This document shows positions 1 through 11,769 of a stretch of 64,000 nucleotides of DNA, one piece after another. Source of the DNA: Combretum micranthum (taxonomy: Eukaryota; Streptophyta; Magnoliopsida; Myrtales; Combretaceae); assembly GCA_024138025.1 (NCBI GenBank), contig JAMXBD010000976.1, forward strand, positions 310,001-374,000, given 5' to 3'. Both the position numbers and the translations under genes were made by a program. A model generated the notes under the pieces. The model worked only from the letters and a program-made list of their open reading frames with translations, had not been told where the DNA came from and ran no database searches. Position 1 is the stretch's first letter. Each line of letters opens with the position of its first letter.

Positions 1-1850
1 TACCTGGATCGGATTGAGAATCAAAGGAAATCTTCAACTGAGTATCTATCTCTGCTCTACACACATCAAACTATATCAACATAACTATCCTTAGCCAAGC
101 TTATACTCACTAGTTTAAAAGCTTAAGAAATCATTGAATCTCATTTAAAATCATCTAAAGTCATCACATATCATTAATATATCTCATTTTAGTCCAAAAA
201 GATCCATTTCACATATAAACACACATTTAACAAGAAAACATAAGTTTTTAACCTTGTTTGAAAAACATAATAGCTGGAAAGAACTAAAATCTAAGTATCG
301 ATAATTTTCGAATTTGTGAAAATCAAAACATAAAAGTTATAGATCTCTTTTTAAGCTTTCCAAAGCAACTTAAATCACTTCAATCGAAGATCGGATGAAA
401 AATTTATGGCTAAAATACAATCAAGCTGCGAAATAGGGGAAAGTACACTACCTAGTACACCACCGTGCTTGGGGCTGTGTAGGGCACTAAAAAGTGACTC
501 GAGAGCAATTTTTCAAGTTTTTATGACCTACACAACCACCTACACTCCCGTGTACAAGGTGAGGTAGAGGTCTAAAAAGTAACATGAGAGCTTATTTTGA
601 TTAGCACAAGCTCGTATATGCCGGTGTACAAGGTAGTGCTGATCTAGGAAAATCTTCTTGACAGCTAACACGGATTTTTCATGATTCCTTTACACAATAT
701 ATCAACTTTTACACATTCAAACTCTTTTCAAAACACATAATAAGCTTCCTAATGCATGGTATAAGAACCCTATATCATCAAACATACACAAACTCCTTTC
801 TAACATCATTGAAACACAATAGTCCTCCTCAACCATTAAAACACACTTTACACTATAAATTCATTTTTTTCATATTCACTACTTCAATACAACTCAACAA
901 TACCAACTCTCATCACACTACAACTCAACACCATCGTTACACTTCCATAAACAAATCCTAAGCTATCTCAACATCATAATATAACAATACATATATATAT
1001 CCAACATGCATTATATTTGACAGAAATTTCAAGGATTAAGAGAGAAATAAAGCATCTTATACATCATATAAACTTACCTTAATGTATATATGATAGTTGG
1101 GGATGGATTCTTGGCATGTTAGGTGCAAGAAACCTTGGTTTGAATGCTGGAAAATATGGCCTTACAAGAGTTACGAATTTTCTTCTTCTTAGGTATGTTT
1201 TGGATGTCCAAAGTGTAAAAGAAATAAGCTTGATATTTATCTAACATGCATTGAATTTTGGGGCAGATTTCTAAGGGGCTTTGGGCCTTAATTAAGCTTT
1301 GATTTTGGGCTTAAATTGAGCTTAAAAAGGCTAAAAAATCTGCTAGGTTTATGGACTTAATTTTTGGTTTAAAATAAGCTTAATCCATCATATATTATTC
1401 ATTACAATATCAATTAGCATCAACATAATAATTTCTAACATGAATAAATTATCAGCCTAGATATATTTACCATAGTTATTCTCTAATTATTACTTCATAA
1501 CACACACCATCATTTCAAACACACCACAATTCACACTAACACATACACACATATAACAATCAAATTTAACATGCATTAAGTATGAATTAAAACTTTGGTT
1601 ATTTCACTATATTATTACAAACTATTATAAGCCATTAATGCGATTTCGTTGCCCAAAGTTTGAGAGTACGAGATTGTCGAATCTAAACTCTAGGGTTTTG
1701 GTATAGGTTTTTGTTGACTAAAATTTCTGGTTGACTTTCGGTTCTAGGGTTTGATCTTAAAAACCATCGAAAAATCTAAGGGTTTGCAAAACTTAAAAAA
1801 ACTCTCAAGTATCAATTGTTAAAATATTCAAAGCTCTTTATGTTTGATCA
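1..1850 (-). repeat. X-family LTR remnant, minus orientation (low-confidence ends)
   Basis: No gene is visible. Read on the minus strand, 1755-1640 resembles the U3 stretch at 59840-59945 (AAACCCTA-type words, then a TCCGACAATC-like word). Positions 430-650 hold several short GTGTA/TACAC words able to pair locally, such as CCTA...TAGG near 452-480. The small ORF at 752-961 is low-complexity and not credible. The start lies outside the window and the right limit is uncertain. Confidence 0.4.
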
Positions 1851-1919
1851 CAACAGGGTAATTATAATAGTACATAACAAGCAAATAAAAGAAAATATGA
1901 AATAATGAAAATCTGCGTT

Positions 1920-2165
1920 TATGATCGAAAGCCGGCCAAGTAACCGGCGTACGTTTCATCGACGTTAGCCTTAGGAATCAACACCGTCGGCCTTGGATTG
2001 ATGTACAAGTAAATCCAAGGCTACCCTGTTTCCCTCCATGCCTATGATTTTGATAGCTTCTAAAGTACACTGCCGACTTTGGAAAAGGTGGCTGTCAACC
2101 TTCAATTGCAGTAATGCCCAGATTGTTTTTGAGTGCTTGATCCATTTACTTCATTTGTTACATTT
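1920..2165. repeat. Fragment with family-B GCCGGC/GTCGGCC words
   Basis: A short piece rich in GCCGGC, CCGTCGGCC and TGCCGAC words, the same vocabulary as the B LTRs at 30280-30720, 37200-37670 and 40260-40930. It lies between two oppositely oriented X remnants. It may be a truncated B LTR or recombination debris; neither end is defined. Confidence 0.35.
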
Positions 2166-2169
2166 TTCG

Positions 2170-3594
2170 GGTATGTAGAACACATTTCATCAATCGTAAA
2201 TTGATCCTCATTATGTTAGAAATGGATAGAGCATTTGAAGTAGGTAGAAATCGATTGCTTACACCCAAAAATCAAAGTTAAAATGAGCAAGTTTTGGTTA
2301 TTTTAAGTTAAAACTTCCATAATTGGAAAATATAGCGCAAATAGAATTCTTAGAAGTAGAAGTTTAGACGATGTTGATCCAAAACACCCATTTTAGGTAT
2401 TTCCTTGTTTAGGTAACAAGGATCCCAAAGCCACGTTTTCCAAAGATCACTTCAATTGAAGATTTCGCCATGGATGAGTGAGTTTTCCCTCGTGATTTCG
2501 TTATTTTGCTTGTTTTTGTAGATAGCTACGCTGGAATTGTAGGTGCAAAACAGAATTAATATGTATGGAGTTATGGGTATATGTGCATATGTTTCTATGA
2601 TTGAGTGACAAGGGATGTTAAGCATATCGAAAAGGATAAATGATTGATTAAGTGCATTATCAATATTCCATGTAGCTTATGTGTGTATGATACTTGTTTG
2701 ATCATCTGTAAGCATACCTTAATTATATTTGGCCTTGATATAAATAATGCATTGCATCCATTGAGTCACATGTCGCAGACTGCTACTCTTACATGAAGAA
2801 TCGGAAGGGCATGGGTAGCCAAACTCATTCTTAGGGAACTAAGATGTACAGGGGACACATCCCAAGGATGAGTTGCATCGATTACTATGAGCAGAGTACT
2901 TGGAGACTAGCAGCGAAGATCACGGAGACCTTTAAATCAAATTCCCTAACCCTCGACACAGAGGATGTAAATCTATTTTACGTATGGTTTCCGGATACCC
3001 GGACATATTTGTTTGTATCATGTGGTTGTTGCATAGAATACATAGCATATGCTTGAAATAAATAAACTTGTTTTGAGTTTTGGATGTATGATACGATTAA
3101 AGGGATTACCTCACTAAGTATGTTGTAAGCTTACACCCTTATAGATCTTTGATGAAACAGGAATACTTGAGACTTCACTTGAGGAACACGACATTAAGGA
3201 AAATCATTGGTGGACTTTTGAGCCTTTATGGAAGAATTGAGAGCATAGAATGAAGTTTCATTTTGAAAATTTCTTGATGAGCAATATGTGATATGGTATT
3301 ATTTTGGAAGACTACTAAGAAACACTAATATATTATGATCCATTTGAGGACATTAGAAAGGGTATGCCCCTAGGATTTGTGTTTTACTTTATTATGTTTA
3401 AATATATGTATTTCTCTTGCCTTGCTACTTAACTATTATCACCATAAACTATGCCACTCCAATGCATTCTCTTTGTTGTAATGTACGCCTTGTGCATAAT
3501 ACGGAAGCCTTCGTGGGACTAAGGTGGTCATTCCTAGGCTTTAATATTATGTATGGTGGACTGTCATGTTTAGAGTAACCCTCAATGCATGACA
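2170..3594 (+). repeat. 3' part of an X-family LTR (plus orientation)
   Basis: Resembles the last 1.5 kb of X3 (23180-24334) and X2 (52500-53975). Shared landmarks are a TAGATAGAAATCGAT-like word, an AAGCATATCGA word, a GGGTATGCCCC word, a TGGTGGACTGTC-like word and the terminus CATGACA (GGGGCGTGACA in better copies). The end is placed at 3594. The 5' part is missing. Confidence 0.65.
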
Positions 3595-3619
3595 AGGAAC
3601 CTATATCTATGTTTTTTGA

Positions 3620-4525
3620 TAGTGAAAAGGCTTGTACATCTACTCTCTTCAATGATTTTGTTGAACTACTTGGACACTGGTGGGATTTTTGGAAAAATTT
3701 TATTCCATTGTGCAATCTTTAACAATAATTGATCACTAGAAATCCCAACAAATATATTTCAAACTCTTATGATCAGTATATATCTTACATTTTTCCTCTA
3801 AACAAATAATGTCTCCATAATTTCAAAATCAAGATTACTGCTGCAATTTCTAAACCATGAATAAGATAATTCAATTATCCAGTGGCATAGGCTATCACTC
3901 TACCTTCCTACGTTAAAACACATCTAAGAACTTGAATCAAAACATCATTATAAATCACATATTCTTTACCTTTCATTGTAAAGCTAGAACAGACGTTGAT
4001 AGAAGCCTTTTCCTCAATTCTTGAAAACTCTCTTCCCACTTATCTATCTAAACAAACTTGGCATTCCTCTGAGTCAACTTATCTATCTAAACAAACTTGG
4101 CATTCCTCTGAGTCAACTTAGTCAAAGGAGGTGCAATCTTGGAAAAGCCCTCAACATTGTCTGTATTAATCGGATAATATAGGAAAAATTCTAATCTTAG
4201 AAGCATTCTAAGGTCTTTGCCATCTTGTCATTACTTTGATCTTTTTGGGGTCAAGAAACACTCCATTCTTAGTCACCATGTGTCCAAGGAATGCCACTTC
4301 CTCAAGCCATAGTTTACACTTGCTAAACTTTGCATATAATTTCTTTTCCCTTAGTCATTGAAGTGCAAGCATGAAATGTTCTTCATGCTCTTCACAACTT
4401 TTAAAAGATACCAAAATGTCATCAATGAATACAATGACAAATATGTCTAGATAATATTTAAACACACTGTTCATGAGATCCATAAATGCTATAGGAGCAT
4501 TAGTTAAACCAAAAGGCATCATCAA
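3620..4525 (-). pseudogene. Chromovirus-type pol remnant: RT C-terminal half and RNase H
   Basis: In a working element this is the RT palm and the RNase H that removes the RNA template in the virus-like particle. On the minus strand the order is MPFGLTNAP (about 4520-4490), the catalytic motif FIDDIL (about 4425-4405) and the Ty3/gypsy GHMVTKNGV-like segment (about 4290). RNase H follows, with IYTDHKSLKYI near 3785-3755. The reading frame is broken by several stops and shifts, and a 39-bp segment at 4039-4116 is tandemly duplicated. The motifs fit Ty3/gypsy chromoviruses better than Athila, whose equivalents are FMDDFS and GIVLGHKVS. The matching upstream part is at 6305-7183, separated by an insert. 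It is dead; exact lineage is unknown. Confidence 0.8.
4039..4116 (-). repeat. 39-bp exact tandem duplication inside the chromovirus pol remnant
   Basis: Units 4039-4077 and 4078-4116 are identical and start CTTATCTATCTAAACAAACT. The period is 39 bp, that is 13 codons, so the duplication does not shift the frame. Confidence 0.9.
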
Positions 4526-6304
4526 GATCCAATGGTGACAAAATCGGACTGAACCGACTAGTCTAATCTGAATTGGCAGGAGAAGTGGGTTGGTTCTTTC
4601 CATTGGTTAGTTTTTACTTAGAGCTAGTGTTACCTAAATGACTCGATAGGTTCAACCGTGAATCAATTAACCTACTTAAGTCTTTCGGTTCTCAATGTAG
4701 CACTCATAAATTGAAAAAAAAAAGCCAAGGTCTATGAGATGGAAAGCGAGTGTGGAGGATTAAAAAAATAGAAAATGGTCAAAATGAATTATTGTGTGTG
4801 ATATGATGTGTTGGGGTTCTAGTTAGATAAAAAAAACGCTAAACTCATCAGTTGTCATCCCCTCCCTCTCAGGTCATAGATTCCTCGCCAATGATGTCTT
4901 TACTGGAAGAAACCTCCAAGATTTGAGATCTTAAGACATTAAAGCTATTTTGGGTTACAATAATTGGAGCTTGGATCCAAGTAGACGGCCTCTCAAGCGA
5001 TGCATGGATAAGTTACCACCACAGATGAATCCTTCAAAGGTGGTGATGACTTTTCTAGGATCGCTATCAGAAGTAAGTCAAGGTTTTATTAGGGTTGGTG
5101 GCATTGTCGAAAATGGAGGTCAGATTATCCAACAACATAGGGTATTGATCAAATAAGAACAATGAAACATTAATCTTCCAAAATAAAACACAGTAAAAAA
5201 CAGAGAAAAACAAAGCAGAATTGAACCAAGAGGGAAATGCATCCCAATGGGAAAGCGGTTTATGGTGTGTCGTGTGTGGGGAATGCATCTCACTAATTGG
5301 TCTTGGAAATGAACAGTTGAAAACTTGTCATACTTTGTTTTTTTATTTAAAAGTCTAGTCAATCCATTTGATATTGTACCTAGATTTCTCTTTCATCCTT
5401 TGAGTATTCAATATAGATTAAAAAATAATTTAAGAATAGAGGTTATGGAAATCAAATTAGCTTTATTCTTTCTTTTTGTTTTTTTTCCCTTTAAAAGAGA
5501 AGAAGTTACATATAGGACAGTTAGTGACTTCTTTATTATTTGAATTTTAAATTAATGATTATATAAAAGCTTTTATATTTTTATTAAATTTAGTAATTTG
5601 AAATTTTGATATGTATAGAGAGTTGAAAGTTAGTCTAGCACTTTTGTAATTAAAATGTGTTTTATATTTTCACTTTTTATTGACTATGGTTCAACCCCTT
5701 AACCCCTGATCGCCTGGCTTATCTGGGTCAAACCATTATCTGATTCTGACTAATATTGTCAGAACTAGACCGGGGTTTGACCTAGATAAATTAAGGGGGT
5801 TAGGGGTTGAACCAAGATTATGAAAAAGTATAATTTAATTATGAAAGACTAATGTATACGATATCATTCAATTAAATCTATATCTAGATCAAATTCATCA
5901 ATTAATTATTAAATAAACATGATATAATGATTATGTTTTATAAAATTTATAATAAAGTATGAATAAATATTTAAATTTCTAGTTTTTTATTTTATCTTTT
6001 TTTTTTGTTTTTCGGTTCTAGTCAATCGATTCGACCTCCCGGGTTTCCTAATTCAATTCGGTTCGATCGAGTTAATCCGGGTCTCACTACTTCGATGCAA
6101 AAACGAGTATTAAGTGAGATATAGCCCAACGTTAGTGCCAGTTCCAGCTGAATTGGGTTAAATCGATCGGTTTTGATGATGATGGTTCTGACAACATTGC
6201 CAAAAACTCGTAATGTCCATGCCTAAAATCTAAATATTAAAATATTCAGAAATTATCCACAAAAATGTTAACTAAATAAATGATTATCATTTATTGTTCA
6301 TTAC
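4526..6304. mobile_element. Non-coding insertion splitting the chromovirus RT; probable non-autonomous DNA transposon
   Basis: RT homology stops at about 6305 (minus-strand residues TFCTR) and resumes at about 4525 (MPFG), so the 1.8 kb between is an insertion. The left edge (GGACTGAACCGACTAG near 4544) and the inverted right edge (GAACCATC...AACCGATCG near 6190-6165) share GAACCGA-type words, suggesting degenerate inverted ends. No transposase ORF is visible. An inner fold-back lies at 5688-5813. Target duplication and superfamily are not determined. Confidence 0.45.
5688..5813. repeat. 126-bp fold-back (MITE-like inverted repeat)
   Basis: The left arm starts GGTTCAACCCCTTAACCCC and the right arm ends GGGGTTAGGGGTTGAACC. 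An inner arm pair (CTGGGTCAAACC / GGTTTGACCTAG) extends the stem around a loop near 5735-5765. It could be an independent MITE or an internal palindrome of the larger insert. Confidence 0.7.
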
Positions 6305-7183
6305 CTAGTACAAAAAGTTGTCGTAGGTATGTCTTGTGGCTTAATCTTCAATTAATGATACCCACATCTTAAGTCGATCTTAGAGAAAATTGCTATAACA
6401 CTCAAGGTCAAATAGATCATCAATCATTGGTAAAGAATATCAATTCTTACTTGTCACCTAATCAATCTCCCTATAATCAATACACATTCTCATACTTCCA
6501 TCTTTCTTCTTCATAAAAAGAACAAGTGCTACCCATGGAGAAATATTAAGCTTTACAAAACACATATCCTATAATTCTTGTAGTTACTTCTTAAGCAATG
6601 CCATTTTATAAAGAGCTTTAAAAATTGGTGCCATTTCAAGTACCACATATATACTGAACTTAACTTCCTAATCAGGAGATAACCTAAGAAATTCATTAGG
6701 AAACACATCAACAAGTTCCTTCACTAGAGGCACCATATCCATGGTAAATCCTTTCGTACTCACTATTACTATCAATGGTTTCCCCTGTAACTCCATCACA
6801 TATATACTTACTGGTCTTTGTCTCCCAAGGGCATAAATCAACTTTCTATCCTTTATATCAAAACTCACCATAGCCCTATTACAATCTATAATGACTTTAT
6901 ACCTATTTAAATAGTTCATACCAAAGATTAAATCCAACTCAGACATAAGTAAAACAAGCACATCTATGGGCATATGTACATCGCATACTATCACATCAAC
7001 ATTCTTACATATCTGAATCAACATAGATTTTGCACCATTAGTATTATTGAACAAAGTACAATTGAGTATAACATTAGAAGTAAGATCACTAACAGTCACA
7101 ATCTTAGATTTGCATGTGTGAGTCACACTTGTATCAATTAACACATATGTAAGCCTTGCTGAAACTAACAACGTATATGCCTA
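6305..7183 (-). pseudogene. Chromovirus-type pol remnant: protease and RT N-terminal part
   Basis: An open stretch of 167 codons (7171-6668, minus) carries a retropepsin-like domain. The active-site region reads VLIDTSVTHTC, where the family normally has D-T/S-G; here the third residue is Ser. GMNYLNRYKVIIDC, typical of gypsy proteases, follows. Downstream are a VFPNEFLRLSPD-like linker and RT block 1 (CIDYRE) around 6470. A one-frame jump then leads to IDLRCGYH and DIPTTTFCTR (about 6385-6310), where homology stops at the insert. The piece at 3620-4525 is its continuation, and the gag end lies at 24900-25231 beyond the D LTR. Stops and shifts make it non-functional. Confidence 0.8.
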
Positions 7184-8181
7184 ATAAGTTGTAATTTAAC
7201 CTTTATTTTGAAGGATATTTAGAACTTTAATGATGATTTATATGAATAATTATATGAAATTGGTGCTTAATGGGTTTAATTGTTCATTTCAGGATTTAAA
7301 AGATGATTTAAGCAAAAAAGAAGGATTTTAGATGATTTAGACTAAGTTCTATTCAAAAAGAAGGAATTTGGAAAATTATAGTTTTACACAAGAGAGTGTA
7401 TGAGCTGGCTTGTGTGAAGCGATGATCCTAGGTATGCCAGACCTGGTAAGGGAGATGCCTTGAGACAACTCGCGGAGAATCAGAGCTAGCTTGTGTAAAA
7501 AACAGAAGGTGGTACACAAAAAGTCAATGCAAGTGATGCAAAGATTTGTGTGAGGATCAGAGAATTTTCTGTATGCTATATGAGAGAGAACATGGATTCG
7601 TGTTCAAGTTCATGTTAAAGCCATGTCCATGCGTAATGATATGTTTTTCCAATCTACATGAATGGCAACACGAGCTTATGTTGAGATTTGTGTTGAAACT
7701 AGAGATGCATCTTTATATCCTTATCTAAACTTATTTCAAAAGATATTTCCAAGATATATCTTATCTTTCATCATAGCATGTAGGAGAGAAAATAAAAGAT
7801 AAAGTCCTATTTTGATAAGGAGAACAAGATCTACAAGGAGTTTTGTCGAGTCAACATATAAAAAGAAGAGATGTTACACATTAGACAGATCTCCTTGTAG
7901 ATTAGTGGAAGAATATTCAAGATTGCTAAGCTACATTAGGGTTTACAACTTTGGAATAGAAGATTATCAAAAGGGGGGGTTTTATGTTTCTTTACTCTTT
8001 TGGAATTTATGGTTTGATTGTATGAAAGAGTAGAGAATTATTACTCTAACCTTAGAAAAATCATACTTTATTATGCAACTGGGATTTATCAGTGTTCAAT
8101 GATAGAATTGCTTTACTTGAATTCATCCACGTGCTCTCATTACTATCAAATTGATATTTACCTGTATATTGATTTAATTTT
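7184..8181 (+). repeat. D-family Athila-like LTR, 5' part (split by X3)
   Basis: It starts TAATAAGTTG, a probable decayed form of the Athila LTR start TGATAAG, exactly where the chromovirus protease frame stops. It carries repeated words with GAGCTGGCTTGTGTG and GAGCTAGCTTGTGTA cores (7395-7500), and an ATGAATGGCAACACGAGCTT-like word near 7660 that reappears in the element 4 spacer (about 40053-40075). It resumes at 24335 after X3. No matching target duplication was found. Confidence 0.6.
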
Positions 8182-8544
8182 TGTAAACCCCTAAATTTTA
8201 TGATAATCTCATAAGTAAACCTTAGGATCAAAAGTCAAACCGGCGCCCCTCTCTCTCTTCTCTGTCTATTTTATTTTATTTTTTATTTAATCTAATTCCC
8301 TCTAAATTTCCACTCCAAAACTCTATAAATACCTCTTCCCTCCTTCATTATTTACACACATCTCTTAAACATTAACCAAACTCATGTAAAATTTCTCCAC
8401 AAATCCTCTCTCCTCTCTTTCAAAATCATGAGCCCCTTTTCCCCATTCATTGTGATTTTGATAAATTTTTCTTTTCATCCATCTTCCATCTTCTAAACTT
8501 AGGTAAAACACTAAAAACTCCCTCTTTAGTTTATGTTAACATAA
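8182..8544 (+). repeat. X3 solo LTR, 5' part (U3 with TATA box)
   Basis: It starts TGTAAACCCC, the same start as the well-bounded X2 LTR (50435). A TATA box (TATAAAT, 8324-8330) precedes a CT-rich leader, as in X2 (about 51127) and X4 (about 60505). Element 1 interrupts it after 8544, and it continues at 21887. Confidence 0.75.
8540..8544 (+). repeat. Target-site duplication of element 1 (left), CATAA
   Basis: CATAA immediately before the 5' LTR matches CATAA at 21882-21886 immediately after the 3' LTR. This fixes both ends of element 1. Confidence 0.95.
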
Positions 8545-10292
8545 TGATAAACCAAAATTATTCCCATTTTATGAATACCAAAATGGATTTTTATCGATCA
8601 TTTTATTGATAAATATAATGAATTTGGCACTTAAAAATAGTAATTTATGTTTTCAGGCCTTTAAAGGAGTTATTTTATAAAAAGAAAGCAAAACGGGTCA
8701 AAAATGCAAAGTTTGGACCAAAAAGTGGTTAACACAACAAAGATAAGCCATGTCTATCAACCATGTCAAGGAAAAGAAGAATCGAGTCCTAAATCTCAAG
8801 TTTTTGAAGGACAAGCTCAGCGACATGACTTGTCACAAAGCATATCAAACTGGAAATTTCATCTTGCAAAGACACGACCATGACATAGCTTGTCACTAGG
8901 CATGTCGTTTTGAAGAATTGAAAACAGAAAGTTACACGACTTTGGGACAAGCCATGTCCCAAGTCGTGTCAGTGAAGAAAAAAAGACCACAGCAAGGGAT
9001 AACACTCTCGGATAAGCCATGTCCCAAGTCGTGTCAATGAAGAAAGGAAAGCCACAGGAAGTTACACGACTGAGGGACAAGCCATGTCCCTAATCGTGTC
9101 AATGTCCACTATGAAGAAAATAGCCAGACATGCTCAAGTGACACGACTTGTACCCAAGCACGTCAATTTAATTGTAAGTTACTTTTTGAGAAACGGCTTA
9201 TTTAATGAATAGTAACCCCTTCTTTATTAAAATAACGTTCATTGGGCATTAAAGAGGGGTGTTACTTTGGGAAGCCAAAAGACTCGTAACTCCCGTAACT
9301 TCCAAATCCCTCCATAATGAGCATTCAATTCCATTTATGTGAAATCCATTATAAATTGAAGATGGAGGAAGAATCAACAGCAAAAAAAAAAAAAAAAAAA
9401 AGGAAGAAAGAGAGAGCACATATAGAATTCATACATAAGTTTTTCAGAGTTCCAACAAGTCAAGATTATCTTGGATTGAAAAACAACATTTTTGAGCTTC
9501 ATTTTCTCGAGTGATATCATGAATTCTAGTTTGTTTTTAGAATTTCATGTATTCTCGTTAATTACTATGGAAGAGTAAATTTTCAGATCTAGGTTCTATT
9601 GAACTCTAATTTTATCTTGTGATGAGGATTTGGGTTTAATAAAAGATTGATGTTCTTTTGTTCAATTGCATGTTTATTAACTATTTCTTAAATTTGTAAT
9701 CCAGAATGCAAATTTATGCCTAATTTTCATTTAAGCTAATTGAAAGATTGCTTTCATGAATTGATCTATGCAATTGATGAGATTCGTTTGTAATTCTAGA
9801 CATAGAATAGCAAGAATTTTCTGTGACTATTGAAATTCCAATGAGTTCATGTTCTTAATGCAGGCTTAAGTTGCTATTGATTGAGGTGAAATCCTAATTG
9901 ATTAACTTAGGTTTAGAAAGAATTGATAGATTCGAAAGAATTATCATTTTGTTTGAGAAACTCAACAGCTTAAGAACTAAATCAAATTGTAATTTCCAGA
10001 GATTCACATGATAAATTAGATGAAGACAAAACCTAGATCATTTGCTTTAATACAATCTTGCTTGTTGATCAGTGCTAGTGTATTTGTTTTCTCTAGTAAA
10101 TTAATTAGAAATTCATCAATATTTATCAGTTAGATAGTAGAATAAGAGTTTACTAGTAATTGCTTATTCCCTGTGGATGATCTCGATTTTTACACTATAT
10201 TACATTTTCGATAGGTACACTGCCTATTGCCTTTATAGTAGATTAAGAACGGGCCTTTATAAATTTAAAACTACACTTGAAGGCAACTATCA
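8545..10292 (+). repeat. Element 1 5' LTR
   Basis: 1748 bp, TGATAAACC...GGCAACTATCA. U3 carries the hairpin array at 8748-9190. A TTATTTAATGAATAG segment near 9199 is a weak TATA candidate, and an A-run lies near 9381-9400. The second hairpin of the array has decayed relative to the 3' LTR, mainly by C-to-T and G-to-A changes. Confidence 0.95.
8748..9190 (+). repeat. Hairpin-word array in the element 1 5' LTR (65-bp period core)
   Basis: Three hairpins start at 8934, 8999 and 9064, exactly 65 bp apart. Each has the form ACACGACT-N-xGGGACA, a 5-nt loop AGCCA, then TGTCCCx-AGTCGTGT. Looser copies flank them (8750-8930 and 9128-9170) and share the words CATGACTTGTC and CATGTC. The second hairpin is damaged on its left arm. 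Confidence 0.85.
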
Positions 10293-10298
10293 AGTTTT

Positions 10299-10316
10299 TG
10301 GCATCGTTGCCGGGGA
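10299..10316 (+). promoter_or_regulatory. Primer-binding site, tRNA-Asp type
   Basis: TGGCATCGTTGCCGGGGA lies 6 nt after the 5' LTR. It matches the plant tRNA-Asp 3' end complement used by Athila elements (TGGCGCCGTTGCCGGGGA) except at two positions. Confidence 0.9.
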
Positions 10317-10449
10317 ATTGAGCAATATTAGGAACATTTTATTTCTACTAATCTAACTTTTCTTTGTTTAATTGTTTGTTAAAATCTTCTTTCCCTTCAT
10401 TGGACTTGAATTGAAGAAATCTAACTCCAATCTTGAATTTTTGCAGTGT

Positions 10450-11769
10450 ATGACAAGAAGTTCATCTTCACAGCTTCTTGATTTGGATTCGGAGATAGAC
10501 AGAACATTCCACAGGAGGCTGAGAGATAATACAAAGGACGTTGCCAGAGAACTAATTTTTGAAGAAAAAGCGCTAGAAGCAAGAATTCCACCCATGGCTG
10601 ATAACCAAGACCCCTCCAAGACCAATATGGATTATGCCAGACCTACTTTAGACGATACTGGCCCAACTGTTGTGAAGCCAACCATTGCTGCAAACAATTT
10701 TGAAATCAAAAGTGTGGTGATGCAAATGTTGCAACAATACTGTCAATTTGACAGTTTAGCCGATGAAGACCCACATGCTCATATCCAGACGTTCTTGGAA
10801 ATTTGTGAGACATTCAAGAATAATGGGGTAACTGATGATGCAATAAGACTTCACCTTTTTCCTTTCTTTTTGAGAGGACGAGCAAAACAGTGGTTAGCGT
10901 CATTGGGACCAGGAGCCATTACAACATGGAAAGACATGGCTGAGCAGTTTCTTGATAACTACTTTCCACCTTCTAAAACCGCCAAATTAAGAAATGACAT
11001 TTCGTCATTTAGTCAGCAGGATTCTGAAAATCTTTATGACGCATGGCAAAGGTGGAAGGATTTGCTAAGGAAATGTCCTCACCATCAAGTACCCAACTGG
11101 ATGCAAGTCCAAACTATTTACAATGGTCTTAATACTACGACTTGTCAGTTGGTCGATGCTGTTGCTGGTGGTACTTTGAATACCAAGACACCTGAAGACT
11201 CCCTTAAGCTTTTTAAGGATATGGCAAAAAACAATTACCAATGGGGTAATAATAAGGGAAAGCAAAAGGCGTCAAGAATGTATGAGATAGATATGATGAC
11301 TACTATACTTGCTAAAATGGATGCTTTAAGTAAACAAGTGATGGAAGCAAAAAGTCCACAACAAACTCCAGTACATTCTGGAAATTTTCTTGCTGAAAAT
11401 TATTTTCTTGAAGCTCCTGAGCAAATGGATTATATGGGAAACCAAGAAAGATATCAAAATAATCCATACAGTCAAACATATAATCAAGGGTGGAGAAATC
11501 ATCCCAATTTTTCATATGCTAGCAACCAAAATGTGCAAAGGCCAAGTTTCTCAAATTTTCCACTCGAATATCAAAAGCCACAATTGCCACCTCCACAGCA
11601 GCTTCCTCAATTACCACCACTAACTCCACAGGAGAAGAAACCTAGCTTGGAAGAATTAATGACACAATTCATCCACAACTCAGAAACTCGCTACCGGAAG
11701 CAAGAAGCTTCAATACATAATCTGGAAAATCAGATTGGGGAGCTCGCCAAAATGCTATCCGATAGGTAA
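10450..11769 (+). pseudogene. Element 1 gag (Athila capsid precursor), ended by a nonsense codon
   Basis: The structural protein that assembles the virus-like particle and packages genomic RNA. The start is taken at the ATG at 10450 (MTRSSSSQ), just after a TTTTTGCAG acceptor-like word. An in-frame ATG at 10372 extends the ORF but lacks the usual Athila N-terminus. Residues about 95-240 hold the retrotransposon gag domain, with LHLFPFFLRGRAKQWL and TWKDMAEQFLDNYFPP as landmarks. A Pro/Gln-rich tail (about 340-430) follows, and no CCHC knuckle is visible. A TAA at 11767-11769 ends it, but the same frame continues as protease. That codon looks like a C-to-T change of CAA, so gag and pol were one ORF originally. 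Confidence 0.9.

Noticed and set aside
752..961. 69-codon plus-strand ORF
   Set aside because: Low-complexity Thr/His/Asn composition in non-coding LTR-like DNA; no conserved motif.
8748..9190. CRISPR-like array (short palindromic repeats with regular spacing)
   Set aside because: The period is 65 bp, the spacers are themselves related, no cas genes are present and the array lies inside a plant LTR.
10368..10625. Minus-strand 85-codon ORF overlapping gag
   Set aside because: Opposite-strand shadow of the gag reading frame with no family resemblance.
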